From CAMBDR01 sp046597185 (GTDB lineage: Bacteria > Pseudomonadota > Gammaproteobacteria > Burkholderiales > Burkholderiaceae_D): a DNA stretch of 6,398 nucleotides. A model generated the notes under the pieces. That model had not been told where the DNA came from. It searched no databases and saw only the letters and a list, made by a program, of their open reading frames with translations. The stretch lies in contig JBKJLF010000630.1 of NCBI GenBank assembly GCA_046597185.1, positions 1 through 6,398 of the forward strand, in the 5' to 3' direction. The position numbers were made by a program, and so were the translations under genes. Shown in pieces: positions 1 through 6,092 of the stretch; the stretch's first letter is position 1, and every line of letters begins with the position of its first letter.

Positions 1-1
1 C

Positions 2-1018
2 ATGTATGGAACCATCATGAAACGTCCCGGTTTACCCACGGGACCCGGTGCGGTGCTTAATCCCTCCGGACAACCGCAGTTTGGCCGTTTTGCTGGCACC
101 CTGGCACAAATCGACTGGTCGAATTTGCAAGCCCCGTATCAACGTAGCCGCTGGTGGAAACATTTTCACCATAAACGCTGGCAATACGTGGCGCTGGCAA
201 CGGAGCAATTATTTTGCGGTATCGCCATCATCGATTTGGGCTGGACCAATGCTGCTTTTGCCTATGCGTTTGATCGCAAATTGGGCAAAGAAGTGGCCGC
301 CTGGTCGCAAGACGGGATACCGGGTTTGACGGCATCGCTGGGCAATGGGGTGGGGCAGGCCTGTCAATTTACTTTTTTGAAAAAGCGCATCAGCATGAGT
401 AGCAATGCGGCGCAACATTTTGAATTGCAACTTGATTGCGGCAACTTTCAAATCGACGCCACGTTTGATATGAACTCCGCCGCGCCGTTATTATTAGCCA
501 TTGGCCCGATTGAAAATGGTTCGGTGCATGCGACCCAAAAATCTTCCGGCTTCCCCTTGCGCGGTACGGTCAAAGCCAATGGGCGCGACTATGATTTGGA
601 AAACGGGGTCGCCAGTTTCGATTATTCGAATGGCTTATTGGCACGCCATACCGATTGGCGCTGGGCTTCGGCCCATGATTTACAAGTGGGTTTTAATTTG
701 CAGGAAGGCTATTTCGGCGCGCAAGAAAATGCGCTGTGGTTGGATCAAAAATTGTATCCACTGGGCAAAGCCCATTTTGATTTCGATTTGGCCAATCCGC
801 TCTTGCCCTGGCATATCACCACCGAGGATGGATTGCTGGACTTGCATTTTCAACCGCAAGGGGCGCGCCAAGAGAACAGGAATTTATTGATTGCCGCCAG
901 CCGCTATGTGCAACCGATCGGCACCTTTTGTGGCTGGGTCAAAACCCATGCCAGCGGCTGTGCACATCGGATTGATGATTTGGTCGGCGTTACCGAAAAC
1001 CATCGCTCGCGCTGGTAG
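2..1018 (+). CDS. DUF2804 family protein
   Basis: A 338-residue protein of unknown function that I recognise as a DUF2804 member. The family hallmarks I see are an N-terminal LNPSGQPQFGRFAG segment (about residues 19-32), a basic-aromatic stretch with HHKRWQYVAL near residues 56-65, an IIDLGWTNAAFAYAFD beta-rich block near 76-91, and a C-terminus ending GVTENHRSRW. There is no signal peptide or membrane segment, so it is probably cytoplasmic. Many Trp, Phe and Asp/Asn residues in alternating patterns suggest an all-beta fold (inference). The start is uncertain: ATG codons occur at base 2 and, in frame, at base 17. The true start or the ribosome binding site may lie outside the window, although the family N-terminus looks nearly complete. 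The gene converges on the peptidase genes, ends 13 bases before a bidirectional terminator, and is not obviously linked to them in function. Confidence 0.85.
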   Translation: MYGTIMKRPGLPTGPGAVLNPSGQPQFGRFAGTLAQIDWSNLQAPYQRSRWWKHFHHKRWQYVALATEQLFCGIAIIDLGWTNAAFAYAFDRKLGKEVAAWSQDGIPGLTASLGNGVGQACQFTFLKKRISMSSNAAQHFELQLDCGNFQIDATFDMNSAAPLLLAIGPIENGSVHATQKSSGFPLRGTVKANGRDYDLENGVASFDYSNGLLARHTDWRWASAHDLQVGFNLQEGYFGAQENALWLDQKLYPLGKAHFDFDLANPLLPWHITTEDGLLDLHFQPQGARQENRNLLIAASRYVQPIGTFCGWVKTHASGCAHRIDDLVGVTENHRSRW

Positions 1019-1030
1019 CTTGCCTGTAAT

Positions 1031-1075
1031 GCAAAAAGCCCGCAGTTGAGTACGATCAACAGTGCGGGCTTTTGC
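1031..1075. terminator. Bidirectional intrinsic terminator
   Basis: Inverted repeat GCAAAAAGCCCGCA (1031-1044) and TGCGGGCTTTTGC (1063-1075), complementary apart from one bulged A. The space between holds a second small stem, GTTGA (1045-1049) with TCAAC (1056-1060). The GC-rich core is flanked by A and T runs, so it reads as a hairpin plus U-tract in both directions. It lies between the convergent stops at 1018 (plus strand) and 1096 (minus strand) and would serve both genes. Confidence 0.9.
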
Positions 1076-1095
1076 TTGAAATAATTTTTACGACA

Positions 1096-2058
1096 TTATG
1101 GTGCGCAAGTAACGCCCACCGCACTAAATGCTGCTGTTACGTCGGCAACCGTATAACCACGGTTGGCCGCAGCATTTTGTACACCGCATGCACCTTGGTT
1201 GAAGGTGCTATTTGCAGTCCAGTACAAGCGGTTGGCATCGGCCATCACTTCAAAGGCTTTGCGGGTATTCCAGCCAGCTTTGGTTGCCAACAGATAAAAC
1301 GCCTTGTTGTACACACCGCTGGAATAGTGCACGTCCAGTGTGCTGGTAAAGTTGGCGGCATTATCGATCGAGCGGCCATCTTTTGGTGGGTTGTACATAT
1401 AACGCAATGCACCTGCCGCCTTAAAGATTTCTGCGCCAACTTCAAAGTCATTCGTGCCTTTGTTGTAATACTCAGCCGCTTCACCTGCCATATCCGAAAA
1501 CGCTTCGTTCATGCCGCCGGACATGCCGGAATACACCAGACCAGAATTTTGCTCGGTGTAGCCATGGCTCACTTCATGTGCTGCCACATCCAGCGAAACC
1601 AGTGGGTAGAACGTCGTTGCACCATCACCGAAGTACATGGCTGTACCATCCCAGAATGCATTTTCATACGCACGCTTGTAGTGTATCTTCATCAACAGCT
1701 TTTGGCTGATTGGGCGAATCCCGAGCCAACCTTGATACATATTGAACACGACGCCGCCGAAGAAATGCGCATCATTCATCGGTGCAAAGGCTCCGTTGAT
1801 GGCTTTCACCGTATTGCGTGGGCAAGTAAATGAATGCGGTGCGCTTGGGGTCTTGCTCAAGCTGTTCATGTTGTAGGTGGCCACGTTGGTGCTATCGAGT
1901 TTGCAAGTGGTGCCAGATTGAACTACATCGTTATAGCCAAAATTGGTGCCGTATTCATATTGACCGGTTTTGGTGTTGCCGCCAGGGCCAGTGCCAAAAT
2001 GGGGTTTGGCAAGGGGAATTTTGCGGATTTTTGAAAATAAATTTCTGCAACAATTCAT
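1096..2058 (-). CDS. M4 metallopeptidase, catalytic domain only
   Basis: A 320-residue thermolysin-family (M4, pseudolysin-like) zinc endopeptidase paralogous to the full-length enzyme at 3878-5701. It retains HEVSH (His161, Glu162, His165), the third zinc ligand Glu185 in GGMNEAFSD, Arg219 and catalytic His244 in DVHYSSGVYNKAF. It also keeps four cysteines (52, 79, 291, 318) at the two disulfide positions known in pseudolysin. Homology to the neighbour starts at GTGPGGN (residue 22), essentially the mature N-terminus. Residues 1-21 (MNCCRNLFSKIRKIPLAKPH and a Phe) match nothing there and are not a signal peptide. Signal peptide, FTP/PepSY propeptide and PPC domain are all absent. The frame is intact to a TAA stop 20 bases from a terminator. 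An in-frame TAA sits two codons before the ATG, only an A-rich stretch could act as ribosome binding site, and I see no convincing promoter in the 65 bases after the upstream terminator. It could be a 5'-truncated pseudogene or a functional mature-only enzyme. Confidence 0.8.
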   Translation of the reverse strand: MNCCRNLFSKIRKIPLAKPHFGTGPGGNTKTGQYEYGTNFGYNDVVQSGTTCKLDSTNVATYNMNSLSKTPSAPHSFTCPRNTVKAINGAFAPMNDAHFFGGVVFNMYQGWLGIRPISQKLLMKIHYKRAYENAFWDGTAMYFGDGATTFYPLVSLDVAAHEVSHGYTEQNSGLVYSGMSGGMNEAFSDMAGEAAEYYNKGTNDFEVGAEIFKAAGALRYMYNPPKDGRSIDNAANFTSTLDVHYSSGVYNKAFYLLATKAGWNTRKAFEVMADANRLYWTANSTFNQGACGVQNAAANRGYTVADVTAAFSAVGVTCAP

Positions 2059-2125
2059 CTTTTTTTAGACTTCAGTGATACTATCCCGAGAATTTATTTA
2101 AGCATTAAATGTGTCTATATGATAA

Positions 2126-2149
2126 AAAGCCCGCTAAAAAGCGGGCTTT
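2126..2149 (-). terminator. Intrinsic terminator of the M28 peptidase gene
   Basis: A perfect 9-bp stem AAAGCCCGC (2126-2134) with GCGGGCTTT (2141-2149) and a six-base loop. Read on the minus strand it runs into TTTTTAT, a proper U-tract, 54 bases after the M28 stop. The stem core GCCCGC/GCGGGC is the same as in the terminator at 1031-1075. It separates the M28 gene from the truncated M4 gene, so the latter would need its own promoter. Confidence 0.85.
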
Positions 2150-2203
2150 AGTTTGCTACAGGAATCAATCAAATTACCGATTAAATCCTTGGCGACCTAC
2201 GGA

Positions 2204-3772
2204 TTATTGCGGTGTATAAGTCACATTCAAGTTGTAGTTGCCGGCAGCATAGGCCTTAACCAACACATAGCCGTCGCCATTGGCGGCAAAGCTGATGGTG
2301 CATGTTTCGGTGGAAGTCGAGCCAGCGGATTTACAATCGTAAGTACTAGTGGTTGGCACACTGGTTTTACGGCCATAAATATCCATATCGCCCGTACCCG
2401 TGGTGCTCAATTTCATGGTGCCACCCGCTTTGACTTTAAACGGACCAAACGATTTGGTGGCACTGGTTGCCAATGAGCCGGTAAAGGTTTCAGTTTTGGG
2501 TGGTATCACAATCGCACCGGCATCACTACCTAATTCCACTGCAAACGAGAGTGCTAATTTGGAAAACTTGAGTGAATGGTTGGCTGTACCGCCGGAATTG
2601 GCAAAGGTATCATTGACGGTATGAATGTTTTTATTATCGCCAGAAAACGACGATTCAAATGGCATCGAAGCGTAATAACCATTTTTGGTCCAGGAAGCAT
2701 GATCAGAACAACCATAGTTACACACATCGTGGCCAATCGTAATGCCTGGTTGATAGGTCTTGATCAGGTTTTCGATAAACAGATTTTGCGAATTGTCGGT
2801 GTAATCGGTGAACACATAAATGTCATTGGCCGCACCTTTGTAGTTGGTCATATCGAGCTGCAATACGCCGACCACATTCACATTATTGGCTTTGAAATTG
2901 GCTGCAATTTCAGCCGAACCTTTCAAACCCACTTCTTCAGCCGCGTATGCCATGATTTTGATCGTGCGACGTGGTTTGTAATTGGCCGCTAACATGGCGC
3001 GATAGGCCTCGGTCAGGCTGGCAATGCCGGAGGCATCATCATCCGCGCCGGGGGCTTTGGTGGTTTCGCTGGTGCCGGCTGAGTTAATCGAATCCAGATG
3101 GCCGCCCATCACAACGACTTCACCCGCATTATCGGTGCCCTTGATGGTCAAAATAACGGATTTTTGACTCCAGGTTGGGTGGGTAAATTGTTCTACCGTG
3201 ATATCGGTGCGGCCATTGGCCATGGTTTTCCATTTATTCATCAACCAAGCCGAAGAATTGACGCCGCCGCTGGTGGTGTAGTAACGATTGGCAAAGCCTG
3301 TCGATAAGTCAGTGATGGTTTGAGCGATATTGCTCGCTTGCATGGTCGCCAGCATACCATTCACGGCGGCCTGGTTATCCAGCGTATAGTTGGGACGAAT
3401 CGCTGCCAGCGTACTGACTGGCGCACCGACCAAGGCTTGTTGTCCATCCGCTTTGGTTGGATGAAACGCAAAACCGGCGCAACGATGCAATTCTTTATGC
3501 AAGGCGGCAGACAAATTCAATAATTGGCTTTCATCCACTTGCACCAAATGAATTTTTTCCTGTGTGGCCAAACCTGCTTTGCTATTGCCATTGCTACGTA
3601 CTGAGCTTTGTGCTGCCAGCGTACCGGGCAAGACTTTTTGCAGTTGGGCGTAACCTGCATCACCAATTGTAATCCATACTTTTTTGCCCGCTACTGCAGT
3701 TTCTGCTGCGAAAGCCACATTACCCATTAAAGCACCTGCCACCAACAGTGGCAATATACGTTTTACAAACAT
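2204..3772 (-). CDS. Secreted M28 aminopeptidase with PPC domain
   Basis: A 522-residue zinc aminopeptidase precursor of the Aeromonas/Vibrio leucine aminopeptidase type, which removes N-terminal, often hydrophobic, residues from peptides outside the cell. Signal peptide: MFVKR, a hydrophobic core, and a likely cut after AFA (residue 22). A prosegment follows to about 130 (with HRCAGF near 96-101), then the catalytic domain at about 135-415. By analogy with the Vibrio enzyme the di-zinc ligands are His225 (GGHLDS), Asp245 (GADDDASG), Glu280, Asp307 (QLDMTNY) and His358 (CSDHASW), with Glu279 in AYAAEEVGLKGS as the catalytic base. Cys351 and Cys355 match its known disulfide. Residues 425-520 form a PPC domain with a likely Cys480-Cys491 pair. 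The start is supported by GAGGAG six bases before the ATG. It lies 105 bases downstream of the M4 gene on the same strand, so co-transcription is possible, and it ends in its own terminator. Confidence 0.95.
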   Translation of the reverse strand: MFVKRILPLLVAGALMGNVAFAAETAVAGKKVWITIGDAGYAQLQKVLPGTLAAQSSVRSNGNSKAGLATQEKIHLVQVDESQLLNLSAALHKELHRCAGFAFHPTKADGQQALVGAPVSTLAAIRPNYTLDNQAAVNGMLATMQASNIAQTITDLSTGFANRYYTTSGGVNSSAWLMNKWKTMANGRTDITVEQFTHPTWSQKSVILTIKGTDNAGEVVVMGGHLDSINSAGTSETTKAPGADDDASGIASLTEAYRAMLAANYKPRRTIKIMAYAAEEVGLKGSAEIAANFKANNVNVVGVLQLDMTNYKGAANDIYVFTDYTDNSQNLFIENLIKTYQPGITIGHDVCNYGCSDHASWTKNGYYASMPFESSFSGDNKNIHTVNDTFANSGGTANHSLKFSKLALSFAVELGSDAGAIVIPPKTETFTGSLATSATKSFGPFKVKAGGTMKLSTTGTGDMDIYGRKTSVPTTSTYDCKSAGSTSTETCTISFAANGDGYVLVKAYAAGNYNLNVTYTPQ

Positions 3773-3777
3773 TTTTG

Positions 3778-3785
3778 TCTCCTCT
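3778..3785 (-). promoter_or_regulatory. Ribosome binding site of the M28 gene
   Basis: Minus-strand AGAGGAGA, with the GGAG core at 3779-3782, six bases before the ATG at 3770-3772. It is the clearest Shine-Dalgarno sequence of the three minus-strand peptidase genes and fixes the M28 start. Confidence 0.85.
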
Positions 3786-3797
3786 ATACTCTCGAAC

Positions 3798-3826
3798 CTG
3801 GCTCCTGCGCTATGTGCAGGAGCCAG
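3798..3826 (-). other. Perfect 11-bp hairpin between the M4 and M28 genes
   Basis: CTGGCTCCTGC (3798-3808) pairs perfectly with GCAGGAGCCAG (3816-3826) across a seven-base loop. It lies about 50 bases past the M4 stop and 25 bases before the M28 ATG. Neither strand has a T-run after the stem, so it is not a standard intrinsic terminator. It could be an mRNA-stabilising or processing hairpin between the two cistrons, or a weak terminator that limits read-through. The GC-rich stem stands out against AT-rich surroundings. Confidence 0.7.
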
Positions 3827-3845
3827 ATTAGGGCATGGTTTATTG

Positions 3846-3870
3846 AATGATTTTTAAAACAATGATTTTT
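3846..3870. repeat. Short direct repeat after the M4 stop
   Basis: The ten-base sequence AATGATTTTT occurs at 3846-3855 and again at 3861-3870, just downstream of the full-length M4 stop on the minus strand. It is AT-rich, may be coincidental, and has no recognised role. Confidence 0.35.
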
Positions 3871-3877
3871 CAAACAA

Positions 3878-5701
3878 TTATTGCGCTGTTGCTACCAGGG
3901 TTGCGCCGCTCACTGCCGTGTAGCCATATACCATCACATAATAGGTGCCTGCAGCAGGGCTGGTATAGGTAATAGTTTCAGCATTGGTCGAACCGGCTGA
4001 TTTTTTCGTGTACGACGTAGTGGTTGGTGCAGTGGTAACACGTGCATACAAATCACCATCACCTGTGCCGCCCGACATTTTGAATGTCAGACTGGTTTTG
4101 CCACTTGGCACCACAATCGAGAACATGCGGCTACCCTTGCTGGCCACGGCAATGCTGCCCACTGCTACGCCAGAGGTCAGAACGGTGGTGGTTGGAGGCG
4201 GTGTTGTACCAGCGCAAGATACACCAACGCCAGTAAAGGCGGTGGTCACGTCGGCTTTGGTGTAGCCCAGGTCAATCGCTGCTTTTTCAACGCCGCATGC
4301 GCCGTCATTAAAGGTGCTGGTGGATGTCCAGTACACGTCATTGGCGTGAGCCATGACCTGGAATGCTTTCTTGGTATCCCAACCGGTTGTTTTAGCCAAG
4401 GTACAAAATGCCTTGTTGTACACGCCGGAAGTGTAGTGCACATCCAGGCTGGTGGTGTACTTGCTGGCGTGGTCGATGGAACGACCATCTTGCGTTGGGT
4501 TACACATATAGCGTAATGCGCCCGTAGCTTTGAAAATTTCTGCGCCCACCAGGAAGTCATTGGTGCCACGTGAATAGAATTCTGCCGCTTCACCTGCCAT
4601 ATCCGAGAACGCTTCGTTCATGCCGCCGGACATCAGTTTATACGCCAGGTTTGAATTTTGTTCAGTAAAGCCGTGTGACACTTCATGTGCAGCTACGTCG
4701 AGCGAAACCAATGGATAGAAAGTGCTGGCACCATCGCCGAAAGTCATTTGTGTACCATCCCAGAATGCATTTTCATAGGCGTTGTTGTAATGCACGCGCA
4801 TTTTCAGTTTTTGGCTGATTGGGCGAATCCCGAGGTAGCTTTGATACATGTTAAACACCACATTGCCAAAGAAATGCGCATCATTCATTGGGGCAAATCC
4901 GCCATTGATGGATTTCACGGTGTTGCGTGGGCAAGTGAAAGTGTGGGTTGCTGTCGCTGTGGAGCCGCCATTCATGTTAACAGTGTACACATTTGGGCTA
5001 TCCAGGCTGCAAGTGGTGCCGCTTTGGGTCACTACCATTGGGCCATATTTGCCGCCGACTTGATATTCGTATTGGCCGGTTTTGGTGTTGCCGCCAGGGC
5101 CAGTGCCATCAACGTGGGTAATGCCTTCCCATTTTTCCAACACTGCGCCGGAATTGGCATCGATCATGTAGAAAGGACGGCTTGGTGCTGCAACACTTTC
5201 ATTCATGAAGGAAACCAGATAGAACAGGTGCGCTGCGCCGTTAGCGCCTTGCTTGATGTAGAGCTTGACTTGATCGTTGGAGGTTTTTTGTGCACCAGCC
5301 AAAGTTTTGGCTTGCTGCAACGCGGCTTGTTGGCTCACGGTGGTTTTGACGCTTGGCAAATCACGGGCAACATTGCTCAACATAACGCCGGACAAGCTGG
5401 GTGTCGATGCAACAGCCGCATTGGCCGCTGTCTTGGAAACGATGGCTTCGCCATACATTGGCACGCCCAAATGATACTGTTGATGACGGGTAATAACATT
5501 GCCGTTGATGGTGCGGGTACGCAATGGCTTCAATTCATCAGCGCTTAAGCCAGTGAGGCTATGGATGGTTTGCGCACCCAAAGTTGCACTCCCTTTGAGG
5601 GTTTCTAAATTGACGCGATCAGCAGCCATGACGCTGCATGCGGCGGATACTAAAACAGCTAATAGTGCTGGACGTGCTACATAGTTAAAAGCATTGCTCA
5701 T
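3878..5701 (-). CDS. Secreted M4 (pseudolysin-like) metalloprotease with PPC domain
   Basis: A 607-residue preproenzyme of the thermolysin/vibriolysin family, an extracellular zinc endopeptidase cutting before hydrophobic residues. Domains: signal peptide 1-26 (likely cut VMA/AD), FTP prodomain about 44-90, PepSY-type prodomain about 118-195 (ending in a DANSGAVLEKWEG block), mature start near 197-200 (GTGPGGN), catalytic domain to about 497, a TTPPPTTT linker, and a PPC domain about 512-607. Zinc ligands are His339 and His343 (HEVSH, base Glu340) and Glu363 (GGMNEAFSD); Arg397 and His422 complete the active site. Cys231/257 and Cys469/496 match the two pseudolysin disulfides. Cys400 and Cys433 are extra; the short paralogue has Tyr at both places. 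The propeptide is expected to act as folding chaperone and inhibitor. Export is by Sec and probably type II secretion (inference). The ATG follows only a weak GAGAGAG purine stretch. It heads a possible M4-M28 unit and has no clear terminator of its own. Confidence 0.96.
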   Translation of the reverse strand: MSNAFNYVARPALLAVLVSAACSVMAADRVNLETLKGSATLGAQTIHSLTGLSADELKPLRTRTINGNVITRHQQYHLGVPMYGEAIVSKTAANAAVASTPSLSGVMLSNVARDLPSVKTTVSQQAALQQAKTLAGAQKTSNDQVKLYIKQGANGAAHLFYLVSFMNESVAAPSRPFYMIDANSGAVLEKWEGITHVDGTGPGGNTKTGQYEYQVGGKYGPMVVTQSGTTCSLDSPNVYTVNMNGGSTATATHTFTCPRNTVKSINGGFAPMNDAHFFGNVVFNMYQSYLGIRPISQKLKMRVHYNNAYENAFWDGTQMTFGDGASTFYPLVSLDVAAHEVSHGFTEQNSNLAYKLMSGGMNEAFSDMAGEAAEFYSRGTNDFLVGAEIFKATGALRYMCNPTQDGRSIDHASKYTTSLDVHYTSGVYNKAFCTLAKTTGWDTKKAFQVMAHANDVYWTSTSTFNDGACGVEKAAIDLGYTKADVTTAFTGVGVSCAGTTPPPTTTVLTSGVAVGSIAVASKGSRMFSIVVPSGKTSLTFKMSGGTGDGDLYARVTTAPTTTSYTKKSAGSTNAETITYTSPAAGTYYVMVYGYTAVSGATLVATAQ

Positions 5702-5729
5702 TTTCTAGTCTCTCTCGTTTGATAAATCA

Positions 5730-5742
5730 GGGGATTTTCCCC
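5730..5742. other. Small GGGGA/TCCCC hairpin in the M4 leader
   Basis: GGGGA (5730-5734) and TCCCC (5738-5742) form a five-base inverted repeat around a three-base loop, about 28 bases upstream of the M4 ATG and inside its expected 5' leader. It is short, but GC-rich in AT-rich DNA. It could affect ribosome access, or it may mean nothing. Confidence 0.35.
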
Positions 5743-5754
5743 GCTTTGTTTTCC

Positions 5755-5821
5755 GATCAGCCTTTGTGCGACCAACCGGGGTTCTTAAAAAGCCAACCAA
5801 TATTTCATTGATCAGCCCTTT
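5755..5821. repeat. GATCAGCC(C)TTT direct repeat in the M4 leader
   Basis: GATCAGCCTTT at 5755-5765 recurs as GATCAGCCCTTT at 5810-5821, about 55 bases apart and in the same orientation. Both lie between the candidate M4 promoter and its ATG. They might be paired regulator sites or a chance repeat. Confidence 0.35.
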
Positions 5822-5843
5822 AATTCTTTAATGCATTATTTTT

Positions 5844-5872
5844 ATACTATTTATGGTCTTTCGACACTTCAA
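5844..5872 (-). promoter_or_regulatory. Candidate sigma-70 promoter of the M4 gene
   Basis: On the minus strand, TTGAAG (5867-5872) is followed after exactly 17 bases by TAGTAT (5844-5849), each four of six to consensus. The -10 is embedded in a TAGTATAAAAATAA stretch that also offers a shifted TATAAA. The leader would be roughly 135 bases. It is the best spaced candidate I found upstream of the M4 gene, but the whole region is AT-rich, so chance matches are likely. Confidence 0.35.
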
Positions 5873-5917
5873 ATTCTAGATGTGAATTCCACAATTTTCA
5901 AGAACTAATCGCTCCAC

Positions 5918-5933
5918 TCGTACTTTAGTACGA
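5918..5933. promoter_or_regulatory. 16-bp palindrome, possible operator
   Basis: TCGTACT (5918-5924) and AGTACGA (5927-5933) are perfect seven-base arms around TT. The centre lies about 55 bases upstream of the candidate -35 of the M4 promoter. A symmetrical site of this size suits a dimeric transcription factor; I do not recognise the regulator. Confidence 0.4.
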
Positions 5934-6092
5934 TATGAATTTCTCCATCTCGTCTCATTTAGGATGACTGTACATCAATTTATATTTTAATAGTAAAAGA
6001 TTGATGAATTATTTTTAACCATGTTTTTGAGCAATACGCTAAACAGAAGACATTTCATGACTTTAAATGCAATTAATTTATAAAATGCTTGT

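Larger units (their letters stand above)
5702..6092. other. Long AT-rich intergenic region upstream of the M4 gene
   Basis: About 390 bases between the M4 start and the stop of the right-hand gene. I found no convincing ORF or RNA gene on either strand. It holds the candidate promoter, the 16-bp palindrome and the leader repeats listed separately. It also has a loose inverted repeat, CATCAAT (5973-5979) with ATTGATG (6000-6006). No clear terminator follows the right-hand gene: the 6000-6090 stretch is AT-rich without a GC stem. Confidence 0.6.

Noticed and set aside
1072..1833. 253-codon open frame on the plus strand, opposite the short M4 gene
   Set aside because: Its translation is rich in Cys, His and Ile with no recognisable domain, and it lies wholly antisense to a clear M4 catalytic domain. 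It is a codon-bias shadow.
2078..2117. Promoter for the short M4 gene (TAGACA at 2112-2117 with an AT-rich -10)
   Set aside because: The best -10 matches are four of six and at wrong spacing (15 bases); TAGTAT at 2078-2083 has no -35 at 17 bases. Too weak to annotate.
3798..3826. Hairpin as an intrinsic terminator of the M4 gene
   Set aside because: Neither strand has a T-run after the stem, so it is reported as a hairpin of unknown role.
4685..5548. 287-codon open frame on the plus strand, opposite the full-length M4 gene
   Set aside because: Same antisense frame relation as the shadow ORF at 1072-1833, with parallel composition because the two M4 genes are paralogues. No ribosome binding site or domain.
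5618..5640. Lipoprotein signal (Cys22 in the M4 signal peptide)
   Set aside because: The residues before the cysteine are Ser-Ala-Ala, with Ser where a lipobox needs Leu, Val or Ile at -3. A standard signal peptidase I site (VMA/AD) follows.
6021..6083. 20-codon plus-strand ORF starting at an ATG in the intergenic region
   Set aside because: No ribosome binding site, no recognisable sequence, and AT-rich DNA in which such short frames arise by chance.
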